From Anaerolineales bacterium (lineage in GTDB: Bacteria; Chloroflexota; Anaerolineae; Anaerolineales; Villigracilaceae), in contig JAIXKJ010000008.1 of NCBI GenBank assembly GCA_026928255.1, forward strand, positions 225,298 through 289,297: a DNA stretch of 64,000 nt, read 5' to 3'. A model generated the notes under the pieces. The model worked only from the letters and a program-made list of their open reading frames with translations. It was not told the origin of the DNA and searched no databases. A program made the position numbers and the translations under genes. Positions 33,315-41,011 of the stretch are shown here, in pieces (position 1 is the first letter of the stretch; the number at the start of each line of letters is the position of its first letter).

Positions 33315-35126
33315 TTACAACTCGCTCGCTCTTCTATCAATCCTATCTTTTACTCTGGCAATAAACTCGCTCAGCGCGAATCCGTTTTGCTGACTGCCTT
33401 CTCTCGCGCGCAGCGAGATTTGCCCGGCCTCCATCTCGTTCTTGCCGACCACAATCATGTACGGAACTTTCATCAACTGCGCCTGACGAATCTTGGCGTT
33501 CATACGCTGCGCGGACACGTCCGCATGAGCGCGGATTCCGTTTTCACGAAGTTGTTTGGCGATGCTCTCGGCGTACTCGTTTTGGTCGTCCGTAATTGAA
33601 ATCACGCGCGCTTGTTCGGGCGAAAGCCAAACAGGGAAGTTGCCTGCATAATGTTCGAGCAAAAAGCCAATCATGCGTTCGTGCGTGGACAACGGCGCGC
33701 GGTGAATGCACAACGGAACTTCGTCGTGGCCGTCTTTATTCGTAAATTTCAAATCAAATTTGGGCGGCACGGCAAAATCCACTTGATTGGTGGCGAGCGA
33801 AAACTCGCGCCCAATCGCCGACCAAATCTGCACGTCAATTTTCGGACCGTAAAAAGCGGCTTCATCTTCCGCTTCTACATACGGCACGTTTCCGTTGTTC
33901 ATCGCGTTTCGCACCATATCTTCCGTTTTGATCCACAGGCGTTCGTTGTCCACATATTTTTTGCCGAGCCCCGCCTTGCTGTGAAGCGAGAGGCGCATTA
34001 CAAATTTTTCAATTCCAAACAAATCAAAATATTTGCGATACAACTCGACGACGCCCATGAACTCCCGCTCGAACTGCTCTTCGGAGACGTAAATGTGCGC
34101 GTCGTTCATTTGCATCGAGCGCACGCGCATCAAGCCGAAGAGTTCGCCCGATTTTTCGTAGCGGTAGCACGTCCCGTACTCGGCGAGGCGAATCGGCAAG
34201 TCGCGGTAGGAGCGTCCCTTCGACCCGAAAATTTTATGGTGCATCGGGCAGTTCATCGGCTTGACGTAATACTTCACGCCTTCGAGTTCCATCGGCGGGT
34301 ACATGCTTTCGGCGTAATACGGCAAATGTCCGGAACGCAAAAACAGATCTTCTTTCGTTAAGTTCGGCGTGCGGACGCGCAGATAACCCGCCGCCTCTTC
34401 CATCTCTTTGGCGAGTTTTTCCAACTCTTCGATCATAATTCCGCCGTTCGGCAGCCACAGCGGCAAGCCGGGTCCAACTTCATCGTCAAAGATAAAGATT
34501 TCTAACTCCTTGCCCAGTTTGCGATGATCGCGCTTTTTCGCCTCTTCCAGTTGATGAAGATATTCTTCGAGCTGTTTTTTGTTTTCCCACGCTGTGCCGT
34601 AAACGCGCTGCAACATTTTATTTTTTTCATCGCCGCGCCAATACGCGCCCGCGATGGACATCAACTTAAAAGCGTCTTGCTTAATTTCTTTTGTGTTTTC
34701 CACATGCGGACCGCGACACAAGTCTACGAAGGTATCTTGCTGATAGATGGAAATTTCCGGCTTTTCCGTCAGCGGATTACCGTACTCGTCTAAGCCGCCT
34801 TTTTCCAAGCCTTCGATTAACTCCAATTTATACGGTTGGTTGGCGAAGATTTTTTTCGCCTCTTCCGCCGAAACGACCGTTTTCTTGAAGTCAAATTTTC
34901 CCTGCACAATTTGGCGCATCCGCTTCTCGATGGCTTGCAAATCTTCGGGCGTCAAATTGCGCGGCAGATCGAAGTCATAATAGAAGCCGTTCTCGACCGG
35001 CGGACCAATGGTAATCTTCCCGTCGGGGAACATCTCCAACACGGCTTGCGCCATCACATGCGCCGCCGAATGGCGAATTTTATAAAGGTAAGTGTCCTGA
35101 TAGCGTTCTTGAATTTGTTGCGACAT
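33315..35126 (-). CDS. thrS: Threonyl-tRNA synthetase lacking the TGS domain
   Basis: ThrRS charges tRNA-Thr. The 603-aa protein begins directly with the editing domain (HSAAH near residue 19-23 and CRGPHV), then the class II catalytic core (motif 2 RLAEYGTCYRYEKSGELFGLMRVRSMQMNDAHI preceded by MNCPMHH) and the C-terminal anticodon-binding domain (ISITDDQNEYAESIAKQL to VVGKNEMEAGQISLRAREG). E. coli ThrRS has 642 aa with an N-terminal TGS domain of about 60 residues, absent here. GAAAGGA precedes the ATG. A T-box leader upstream couples expression to uncharged tRNA-Thr. Confidence 0.95.
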   Translation of the reverse strand: MSQQIQERYQDTYLYKIRHSAAHVMAQAVLEMFPDGKITIGPPVENGFYYDFDLPRNLTPEDLQAIEKRMRQIVQGKFDFKKTVVSAEEAKKIFANQPYKLELIEGLEKGGLDEYGNPLTEKPEISIYQQDTFVDLCRGPHVENTKEIKQDAFKLMSIAGAYWRGDEKNKMLQRVYGTAWENKKQLEEYLHQLEEAKKRDHRKLGKELEIFIFDDEVGPGLPLWLPNGGIMIEELEKLAKEMEEAAGYLRVRTPNLTKEDLFLRSGHLPYYAESMYPPMELEGVKYYVKPMNCPMHHKIFGSKGRSYRDLPIRLAEYGTCYRYEKSGELFGLMRVRSMQMNDAHIYVSEEQFEREFMGVVELYRKYFDLFGIEKFVMRLSLHSKAGLGKKYVDNERLWIKTEDMVRNAMNNGNVPYVEAEDEAAFYGPKIDVQIWSAIGREFSLATNQVDFAVPPKFDLKFTNKDGHDEVPLCIHRAPLSTHERMIGFLLEHYAGNFPVWLSPEQARVISITDDQNEYAESIAKQLRENGIRAHADVSAQRMNAKIRQAQLMKVPYMIVVGKNEMEAGQISLRAREGSQQNGFALSEFIARVKDRIDRRASEL

Positions 35127-35157
35127 GGTTTATGTCCTTTCTTCGTTTCGTTGACTA

Positions 35158-35186
35158 ACCAGAGATAACCGGAGATGAACGGAGAT
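35158..35186 (+). repeat. Dispersed intergenic repeat, three 10-bp iterations (copy 3)
   Basis: Three decamers of the AACNGAGATG type, as at 182-210 and 11071-11100. This copy lies inside the thrS leader between the T-box terminator and the start codon. Confidence 0.75.
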
Positions 35187-35205
35187 TTCTTCTCTATCTT
35201 CGGTT

Positions 35206-35482
35206 ACAAATAAAAAAACTCCCGCCCACAACGGGACGAGAGTTTGCACTCGCGCGGTTCCACCCGATTTAGATTAGTTGCCTAGTTCGCTAGTTTTCTA
35301 GTTCTAACCTATCTCTTAGACCGATAACGGAGTCGTCCGTTCCGCATACTCGCCGACTGTCGTCCGCTTTCCGCTTCACGCTCGCAAGGGGTTTTCTGTA
35401 AAATTCCCTGAAAGAAACTCTCAACCGACGGTTTCTTCTCTCTGTCAGTTCCTTTTGCATACTCGTCTTGGTCAACGCGCTT
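35206..35482 (-). promoter_or_regulatory. T-box riboswitch of thrS
   Basis: On the minus strand the T-box sequence GGGTGGAACCGCG (35253-35265) is followed by a terminator whose stem (AACTC...GAGTT, 35210-35247) runs into T7. Upstream lie stem I features: CAGAGAG, an apical hairpin AGAAAC...GTTTCT with GGTTGAGA in its loop, and a possible Thr specifier ACC at 35390-35392 (tentative). The UGGA in the T-box would pair with the UCCA end of tRNA-Thr. Uncharged tRNA-Thr should stabilise the antiterminator and switch on thrS. Confidence 0.88.
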
Positions 35483-35503
35483 GCTGATTATTATTGCTGT
35501 AAG

Positions 35504-35577
35504 TGGGCGAGATAGGGCTCGAACCTACGACCTTCGCGATGTCAACGCGATGCTCTAACCAACTGAGCTACCCGCCC
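35504..35577 (-). tRNA. tRNA-Val(GAC)
   Basis: A full cloverleaf on the minus strand: acceptor GGGCGGG with CTCGCCC (one G-U), D arm GCTC/GAGC, anticodon stem TCGCG/CGCGA with loop TTGACAT (anticodon GAC, valine), T arm GTAGG-TTCGAGC-CCTAT, discriminator A. CCA is not encoded. Its promoter is TTGCCA-N18-TATAAT (-10 at 35591-35596, minus). Only about 22 nt separate it from the thrS T-box, so read-through into thrS is possible. Confidence 0.95.
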
Positions 35578-35590
35578 GAAAGCGAATTGC

Positions 35591-35635
35591 ATTATACACG
35601 ATTCTTATCGAATTTGGCAATCCCTGCGGTATAAT
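35591..35635. promoter_or_regulatory. Divergent promoters of tRNA-Val(GAC) and sortase
   Basis: Minus strand: TATAAT at 35591-35596 with TTGCCA 18 nt upstream, for the tRNA. Plus strand: TATAAT at 35630-35635, 8 nt before the sortase ATG at 35644. The two promoters overlap back to back within 45 bp. Confidence 0.65.
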
Positions 35636-35643
35636 CTCGCGCT

Positions 35644-36546
35644 ATGGCTCGTAAGAAAGCGCCCGAAGATTTATCGGTAGAAGAACTTCGCCGCCTGCTG
35701 GTGGAGAAGCGTCGCGGCGCGCGCAAAGAGCGCTTGGAACATTTCCGCCGCACAGGACGCGCAATTTCCATCGCCCCCGATTTAGACCTCGACGCCCCCT
35801 TTTCCGCGCCGACGATTGAGACGGCGGAAGAATCCTCGTCCGCGCCGACGCCCGTCGCCCCGCGCCGCAAACTGCTCGACCGCATCCTGCTCGGCGTGGA
35901 GGTTCTCGCCGTCGTCGGCTTGGCGGCGATAATTCTCAACGGCGTCGGTCTGTTGCGGACTCTCAACACCGAAGTCGTCGCCGCGCTCAACCCCGAAACC
36001 GCCGTGCCGACTCCGCTGGTGATGGCTGTCGTCCTGCCTTCGGGGCACACGCCGCCCGACGCGCAAGGCAACACGCGCCCCAACGAAGCGGAAATTCCCG
36101 CGCATTTGCTGCCGATGGTGCAATCGCTGGCCAACGTCCCCATCCCGACGGCGGCGCCCGATCAAGCGGTGCGGATTCAAATCCCAGCCATCAACGTGGA
36201 CGCGCCGATTGTGCAAGGCGACGGCTGGGAGCAGTTGAAAAAAGGCGTCGGGCAATATATCAACTCGGCGGCGCCCGGACAGGACGGCAACCTCGTCCTT
36301 TCGGGACATAACGACGTGTACGGCGAAATCTTCCGCTATTTGGATCGGCTGGCGCCCGGCGATCAAGTTACAATTTTTACGCAGCAACGGCAATACACCT
36401 ACATCGTGGATCATACCGTTTTGGTCGAGCCGACCGCCGTCGAAGTGATGGCGGCGACCAGTTCGCCCACTGCGACGCTCATCTCGTGTTATCCCTATTT
36501 GGTTAATGATCAGCGCATTGTGGTTTTTGCGCGATTGCAAAATTAA
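35644..36546 (+). CDS. Sortase (class D/E-like) with N-terminal cytoplasmic region
   Basis: The 300-aa protein has a charged cytoplasmic N-terminus (1-75), one transmembrane helix (about 82-104), a linker, and a C-terminal sortase domain (170-300). The catalytic His is in LSGHNDVYGEIF, the Cys in TATLISCYPY (TLxxC motif) and the Arg in NDQRIVVFARL. Sortases anchor or cross-link surface proteins. No LPXTG-type substrate is visible in the window. Start ATG 35644 lies 8 nt after a TATAAT box and has no ribosome-binding site, so leaderless expression is likely. The 60-aa gene follows by 41 bp. Confidence 0.9.
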   Translation: MARKKAPEDLSVEELRRLLVEKRRGARKERLEHFRRTGRAISIAPDLDLDAPFSAPTIETAEESSSAPTPVAPRRKLLDRILLGVEVLAVVGLAAIILNGVGLLRTLNTEVVAALNPETAVPTPLVMAVVLPSGHTPPDAQGNTRPNEAEIPAHLLPMVQSLANVPIPTAAPDQAVRIQIPAINVDAPIVQGDGWEQLKKGVGQYINSAAPGQDGNLVLSGHNDVYGEIFRYLDRLAPGDQVTIFTQQRQYTYIVDHTVLVEPTAVEVMAATSSPTATLISCYPYLVNDQRIVVFARLQN

Positions 36547-36587
36547 TAAAGCGACGGCGAAGCGCCGCGCTCAAAAGGAGAAATAAA

Positions 36588-36770
36588 ATGGCAAAGAAAA
36601 AGAAACGCCTCGCGCCCGCAACGCCCGCAGTTTCCATCGCGGCGAGCGCGTCGCAAAAGCAGGAATTTAATCCCGATTACAGCATCGTCAAAAAAGAGTT
36701 GACGCGCATTGGCGCGTTAGCGGGATTTTTCTTCATCGCGCTTATCGTCCTTTCGTTTTTCTTGAAATAA
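36588..36770 (+). CDS. 60-aa membrane protein
   Basis: A short basic protein (MAKKKKRLAPATPA at the N-terminus) with one C-terminal hydrophobic helix (LAGFFFIALIVLSFFL). AAAAGGAG sits 8 nt before the ATG. A KELTRIG stretch precedes the helix, as in many small Chloroflexi membrane proteins, but no function is known. It is probably cotranscribed with the sortase and is closed by a strong terminator, which supports it as a real gene. Confidence 0.7.
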   Translation: MAKKKKRLAPATPAVSIAASASQKQEFNPDYSIVKKELTRIGALAGFFFIALIVLSFFLK

Positions 36771-36781
36771 AAAACGACGGC

Positions 36782-36815
36782 AAAAAGCGGAGAGAATCAA
36801 CCTCTCCGCTTTTTT
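36782..36815 (+). terminator. Terminator after the sortase unit
   Basis: AAAAAGCGGAGAG (36782-36794) pairs with CTCTCCGCTTTTT (36802-36814), loop AATCAAC, T-rich 3' side. The next promoter follows at once (TATAAT 36824-36829). Confidence 0.85.
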
Positions 36816-36835
36816 GATTCGCGTATAATCCAAGC

Positions 36836-38083
36836 ATGGATTCTCCGCTATTTGAAATTACGCTTGAAAAATTAACCTACGGCGGCGACTGTATGGGGCG
36901 TCTCCCCGACGGGCGCGCCGTCTTCGTTCCGTTTGGTTTGCCCGACGAAGTCGTAAAAATAAAACTGACGCAAGAAAAACAAAATTTCGCGCGCGGAAAA
37001 ATCGTCGAGATTATCAGCCCTTCGCCCAAGCGCGTCGCGCCGAAATGCAAACACTTCGCCCAATGCGGCGGATGTCATTATCAGCATTTGCCGTATGAAA
37101 CGCAATTGCTCGTCAAAGCGGACATCGTTCGCGATCAATTGCGGCGCATCGGCAAGGTTGAAAATCCGCCCGTGCAGCCGACGGTCGCTTCGCCAAGCGA
37201 ATGGAATTATCGCAACCACATTCAATTTCACTTGACCGACGACGGCAAGTTAGGTTTCTTCCGCGCCGACGGCGACGGCGTTTTGCCGATTGAAGAATGT
37301 CATTTGCCCGAAGCGAGCATTGACAATTTTTGGCGCGACCTGCAATTTGAATCGCGCATAAATTTGGAGCGCGTCTCTTTGCGCTGCGGCGCGGACGACG
37401 ACTTAACGCTCGTCCTCGAATCCAAATCGCCTGAAACGCCAGAATTAGAAATCGAAGCCGACGTTTCCGTCGTTCATCTTTACGAAAATCATCCGGTCAT
37501 TATTGCCGGGCAAGATCATACGTTCGTCAAAATTTTTGGCAAAGAATTCAAAGTCTCCGCCGATTCGTTTTTTCAAGTCAACACAAAAATGGCGGAGAAA
37601 ATGGTCGAGCGCCTAATTGCCCAATTGCCAATCGCTCGTCAACCCGCCGCTTTGCTCGACCTGTATTGCGGCGTCGGCTTATTTAGCAAATTTTTCGCGG
37701 ATAAATATCAAAAGATAATCGGAATTGAATCGTCTTCATCCGCTTGCGAAGATTTTGTTTTCAATTTGAACGAATTTGAAAATATAGATTTATACGAAGG
37801 CGCGGCGGAAGACATTTTGCCCGCCCTCGCGCCGCAACTGATTCAACCTTTGCATGTCATCCTCGACCCGCCGCGCGCGGGATTGGACAAGCGCGTCCTC
37901 GATTCGATTTTGCAAATTAAGCCGCAAGTCGTCGCTTACGTTTCCTGCGATCCGTCCACGTTGGCGCGAGACGCGGCGCGGCTCGTTCGCGGCGGGTACG
38001 TCCTCCGCAGCGTCGCGCCGTTTGACTTATTTCCCCACACCTATCACGTCGAATCTATTTCAATTTTTGAAGCGCCGAATTAA
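36836..38083 (+). CDS. 23S rRNA/tRNA (uracil-5)-methyltransferase, RumA/RlmD-like
   Basis: The 415-aa enzyme has an N-terminal TRAM RNA-binding domain (1-60), an iron-sulfur motif CKHFAQCGGC with a fourth Cys near PIEECHLPE, and a C-terminal SAM domain with DLYCGVGLFS, DPPRAGLD and the catalytic Cys in YVSCDPSTLARD. It makes 5-methyluridine in rRNA or tRNA; which target cannot be told. TATAAT at 36824-36829 ends 6 nt before the ATG, another leaderless arrangement. Its stop overlaps the converging zinc-ribbon gene by 4 bp, with no terminator between them. Confidence 0.9.
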   Translation: MDSPLFEITLEKLTYGGDCMGRLPDGRAVFVPFGLPDEVVKIKLTQEKQNFARGKIVEIISPSPKRVAPKCKHFAQCGGCHYQHLPYETQLLVKADIVRDQLRRIGKVENPPVQPTVASPSEWNYRNHIQFHLTDDGKLGFFRADGDGVLPIEECHLPEASIDNFWRDLQFESRINLERVSLRCGADDDLTLVLESKSPETPELEIEADVSVVHLYENHPVIIAGQDHTFVKIFGKEFKVSADSFFQVNTKMAEKMVERLIAQLPIARQPAALLDLYCGVGLFSKFFADKYQKIIGIESSSSACEDFVFNLNEFENIDLYEGAAEDILPALAPQLIQPLHVILDPPRAGLDKRVLDSILQIKPQVVAYVSCDPSTLARDAARLVRGGYVLRSVAPFDLFPHTYHVESISIFEAPN

Positions 38084-39393
38084 GCGCCCGTCAAAAAGTC
38101 AAGCCAGCCGCCGCTTTTCTCTTCCCGTTTTTTGATTTCGCTTTCGACAGCGCCGTTGCGCCCGTTAATTAAAATCAAATTCTTATGCCCGTCCAATAGG
38201 ATTTCAGTTTTCCAAACGGGCAGCAAAATTAACTTGAACGACTCGACCAACATTCTCGCAGAAGCGACGCGCTGAATGACGGCGTCGAAGTTTTGCTTCG
38301 CAATTTGCGCTTTGACTTTTTCCAGCGCCCGCCGACGCGCTTCCAGCGAAACGTCGCCCATCGCCGAGTCGTACAATTCAGCCACCCAACCGACGAGATA
38401 ACGCGCGTCGTAAACCTTCAACTCAGAAAGGTCAAAAGAAGGGAGAAGCCGCTCAAAAGTTTGCGCGAGTTTGCGCGAGGCGGGAAGCGTTAGATCGTTT
38501 TCAAAGACCGGATAAACGTCGCGAATAGGAACGGTTTTCTTTTCCATCTTCATCGTTCGGAAGTTATATTCGTAGGTTTGCCTTTCGCCCGAATAATCCA
38601 CGTCGCCGCCGATGTCGAACGTCCACGCGGGGAGATACATGCCGCGCGGCAAGTTAACCTTTTCTTCGGGGTGAATTTCGTTTTCTTCCACCCACTGAAT
38701 TAGCGAATGAGTCGCTTGTTCTTGATTGAGCGCAAAGGGCAGGATGGAATCGGGCGCAAGCAAATCGTTTTCTTTTTGATAGTTGACGACGTGCGGCGAA
38801 TCGCAATAGACGCAGGACGCGGAAATTTGGTCGGGCGGCAAGATAAATTCCGCGCCGCAGCCTTCGCAGTGGAAGACTTGTTCTTGCAGCGGTTTGCCGT
38901 GTCCGCGCAGGGTGAACATAGCGGCGATAAAATCTTTTTCGTTCTCCGCGCCGTTCGCGGTTCGGACGCGCTCTTCGCGCGCGCAATATTCGCAAATCAG
39001 CGTTTGACCGTCCGCCGCAAAAGTCATGCGTCCGCCGCATTTGGGACACATGAAACGGTCGGCTTGCGATTGACGCGCCTCGTCCGTCGTCGTCGGCGGC
39101 GGCGAGTTTGGGTCAATCAATTCGTCCGTTTGAATCCTTCCGTCCAAGAGCGCCAACGAGCGACGCGCGCGCGCGTAATGCAAATCATACGACAAACAAT
39201 TTTCCAACGCGGCGCGTTTTTCAACGGGGTCGCTGGTCGCTTCGCTCATCCAAAACCAAGCCTCCGCCAACACGTCGTACGCCCCCGTCGTCGCGATAGC
39301 GCGTTCCAAATAAAGCCGCGCCGTAGAAAAATTTCCGGCTTTCGTTTCAATCATCCCCGAACGCAACAAAGATTTCGCGTAACTGTCTTTCAT
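38080..39393 (-). CDS. Zinc-ribbon protein with N-terminal TPR-like repeats
   Basis: Function unknown. The 437-aa soluble protein has a helical TPR-like start (SLLRSGMIETKAGNFSTARLYLERAIATTGAY), then two zinc ribbons: CPKCGG...CEYC (about residues 115-137) and CEGCGAEF...CVYC (about 175-196). The rest is a beta-rich domain (DFIGGDVDYSG region) and a long helical part with no catalytic motif seen. It follows folP by 5 bp, so it is the third gene of that operon. Its 3' end overlaps the converging methyltransferase gene. Confidence 0.6.
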   Translation of the reverse strand: MKDSYAKSLLRSGMIETKAGNFSTARLYLERAIATTGAYDVLAEAWFWMSEATSDPVEKRAALENCLSYDLHYARARRSLALLDGRIQTDELIDPNSPPPTTTDEARQSQADRFMCPKCGGRMTFAADGQTLICEYCAREERVRTANGAENEKDFIAAMFTLRGHGKPLQEQVFHCEGCGAEFILPPDQISASCVYCDSPHVVNYQKENDLLAPDSILPFALNQEQATHSLIQWVEENEIHPEEKVNLPRGMYLPAWTFDIGGDVDYSGERQTYEYNFRTMKMEKKTVPIRDVYPVFENDLTLPASRKLAQTFERLLPSFDLSELKVYDARYLVGWVAELYDSAMGDVSLEARRRALEKVKAQIAKQNFDAVIQRVASARMLVESFKLILLPVWKTEILLDGHKNLILINGRNGAVESEIKKREEKSGGWLDFLTGA

Positions 39394-39398
39394 ACGAA

Positions 39399-40283
39399 TT
39401 ATCCGTTTCGCGTAATGGCGTCGCTCATCTTTGCGACGCGCGCCATTTCTTTCACGTCATGCACGCGGACGATGTCCGCGCCGCGCGCGATGCCGATCGC
39501 CGTCGCCGCCGCCGTGCCTTCGACGCGCTGATCGGGCGGCAGGTCGAGCGTGAAGCCGATGAAGGATTTGCGCGAAGCGCCCAACAGCACGGGAAATCCC
39601 AACGCGCGGATTTCGTCGAGGCGGTTGATTAATTCCAAATTATGTTCGCGCGTCTTTCCAAAGCCGACGCCTGGGTCGAGGACGATGCGTTTTTCTTCCA
39701 CCCCGGCTTTGAGCGCGATCTCGACGCTTTCCGTCAACTCGCGCTTCACGTCTTCGACAAGGTTTTGATAATCCGCGCCGACGTACGAGCCGCCCAAACG
39801 CGCGCGCACTTCGACGCTGGCAGGGTTGCTGCGGTTGTGCATGAGGATGGCGGGCGCTTGGTATCGCGCCGCGATATGCGCGAGTTGCGCGTCGGCGCGA
39901 AACGCCCAAACGTCGTTGACCATGTCCGCGCCCGCTTGCAACGCCGCCTCCGCGACTTGGGCTTTGTAAGCGTCAATCGAAATGAGCGCTTGCGGAAAGT
40001 TTTTTCGCAACGCTTGCACAACGGGAATAACGCGCTTCATTTCGGCTTGCGCGTCGAGCGGCTCCGAGCCCGGCCGCGTGGACTCGCCGCCCACGTCGAG
40101 AATATCCGCGCCGCAGAGGACGAACTCGCGCGCCCGCTCGACCGCCCGTTGAACGACGTCGCCCTGCGCGAGGATTCCGTCGCCTGAAAACGAATCGGGC
40201 GTGATGTTCAAAATCCCCATGATGTAAGTCCGCGAACCCCATTCAAACGTAAAGTCGCGGACTTTTAGCGTTTCGGATTTCAT
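39399..40283 (-). CDS. folP: Dihydropteroate synthase
   Basis: FolP joins p-aminobenzoate to 6-hydroxymethyl-dihydropterin diphosphate in folate synthesis and is the sulfonamide target. The 294-aa TIM-barrel protein has MGILNITPDSFSGDG, DVGGESTRPGSEP, the Asp of SIDAYK, NDVWAF, DPGVGFGKTREHN and the C-terminal RVHDVKEMARV. It is the middle gene of a three-gene operon (6-bp gap to the upstream gene, 5-bp gap to the downstream one). Other folate genes are not in the window. Confidence 0.95.
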   Translation of the reverse strand: MKSETLKVRDFTFEWGSRTYIMGILNITPDSFSGDGILAQGDVVQRAVERAREFVLCGADILDVGGESTRPGSEPLDAQAEMKRVIPVVQALRKNFPQALISIDAYKAQVAEAALQAGADMVNDVWAFRADAQLAHIAARYQAPAILMHNRSNPASVEVRARLGGSYVGADYQNLVEDVKRELTESVEIALKAGVEEKRIVLDPGVGFGKTREHNLELINRLDEIRALGFPVLLGASRKSFIGFTLDLPPDQRVEGTAAATAIGIARGADIVRVHDVKEMARVAKMSDAITRNG

Positions 40284-40289
40284 CTTCGC

Positions 40290-40712
40290 CTAAACGATCT
40301 GATCCAGCGGACGAGCAAGCCAGGCTTCGGCTTCGTTGATGTCGGTGAAGATTTTGATCGCCGCCGTAAACTGCGCTTCGCCCAATGCCGCCACCTTGCG
40401 AATTCCGTCGGCGACGGATTCGTTTGCCACCACCACCGCCGCGCGGATAAATCGCGCCGACGGGTCGCTGTTGGCGTCCACCGCAATGCGGATGACTTTT
40501 TCAGGCACTTCGGGCACGGCGCGCAAATCGTACAGGTTGCGCGTGCGGCGGTCTGCGCCGAGCAGATGTTCGCGCGCAAAATTTTGCCAATGCGCGATGG
40601 TCGCGTCGCCGAGGTCGGTAAAAGTGAGAGTCATGCCGCCGTCGCCGCGGCGGACGACGGAATAGCCGACGCCTTCTTCGGCTGTCCAATGCAAAGGTTT
40701 GGGATCGTTCAT
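40290..40712 (-). CDS. Small alpha/beta protein, SpoIIAA/STAS-like
   Basis: The 140-aa protein has alternating beta/alpha spacing (MTLTFTDLGD, RNLYDLRAV, ARFIRAAVVVANESVADGIRKVAALG) and ends in FTDINEAEAWL, a C-terminal signature seen in SpoIIAA-like/STAS-fold proteins. No enzyme motif is seen. GGAG precedes ATG 40712. It heads the operon with folP, which need not imply a folate role. The family call is tentative. Confidence 0.55.
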   Translation of the reverse strand: MNDPKPLHWTAEEGVGYSVVRRGDGGMTLTFTDLGDATIAHWQNFAREHLLGADRRTRNLYDLRAVPEVPEKVIRIAVDANSDPSARFIRAAVVVANESVADGIRKVAALGEAQFTAAIKIFTDINEAEAWLARPLDQIV

Positions 40713-40827
40713 AGCGCGTCTCCTATTTTTTTATTCTTCATTATACACAGCGCAGGGCGAATTGACTCTACATTTATCATAGCAAATTCTTCTTTGAAAA
40801 GCGCTTCGCGCGCCTTAAAATCAATGC

Positions 40828-40833
40828 TATAAT
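40828..40833 (+). promoter_or_regulatory. -10 box of tRNA-Val(TAC)
   Basis: TATAAT preceded by TGC (extended -10, TGCTATAAT). The same nonamer occurs before the tmRNA gene at 51199-51207. The tRNA starts 53 nt later, so the precursor has a 5' leader made of repeats. Confidence 0.6.
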
Positions 40834-40846
40834 ATCGCCGCTCTGC

Positions 40847-40886
40847 GGGCGCTTCACCCATTACATGGGCGCTTCACCCATTGTAT
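40847..40886 (+). repeat. 20-bp direct repeat copied from the tRNA 5' end
   Basis: Two 20-mers (40847-40866 and 40867-40886) begin GGGCGCTTCACCCATT and abut the tRNA, whose own first eight bases are GGGCGCTT. Each unit can form ATGGG-CGCTTCA-CCCAT. The tRNA 5' acceptor strand is thus present three times in the primary transcript. Confidence 0.8.
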
Positions 40887-40960
40887 GGGCGCTTAGCTCA
40901 GTTGGTTAGAGCGTCTCGTTTACACCGAGAAGGTCAGGGGTTCGAGTCCCTTAGCGCCCA
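40887..40960 (+). tRNA. tRNA-Val(TAC)
   Basis: Cloverleaf: acceptor GGGCGCT with AGCGCCC, D arm GCTC/GAGC, anticodon stem TCTCG/CGAGA with loop TTTACAC (anticodon TAC, valine), T arm AGGGG-TTCGAGT-CCCTT, discriminator A. CCA is not encoded. It complements tRNA-Val(GAC) at 35504 to read the valine box. A terminator with a GAAA loop follows at 40968. Confidence 0.96.
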
Positions 40961-40967
40961 CTTCGTC

Positions 40968-40998
40968 AAAGCCTTGTGAAAACAGGGCTTTCTTTTTT
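40968..40998 (+). terminator. Terminator of tRNA-Val(TAC)
   Basis: AAAGCCTTGT and ACAGGGCTTT pair (one T-G) around a GAAA tetraloop, followed by CTTTTTT. It overlaps the longer upstream frame of the next gene, which argues for the start at 41012. Confidence 0.82.
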
Positions 40999-41011
40999 AG
41001 CGCGGACGTTT

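Noticed and set aside
40976..41011. GTG start 12 codons upstream for the GT-C protein
   Set aside because: It lies within the tRNA terminator hairpin, so it would be at the very edge of any tRNA-driven transcript, and it has no ribosome-binding site.
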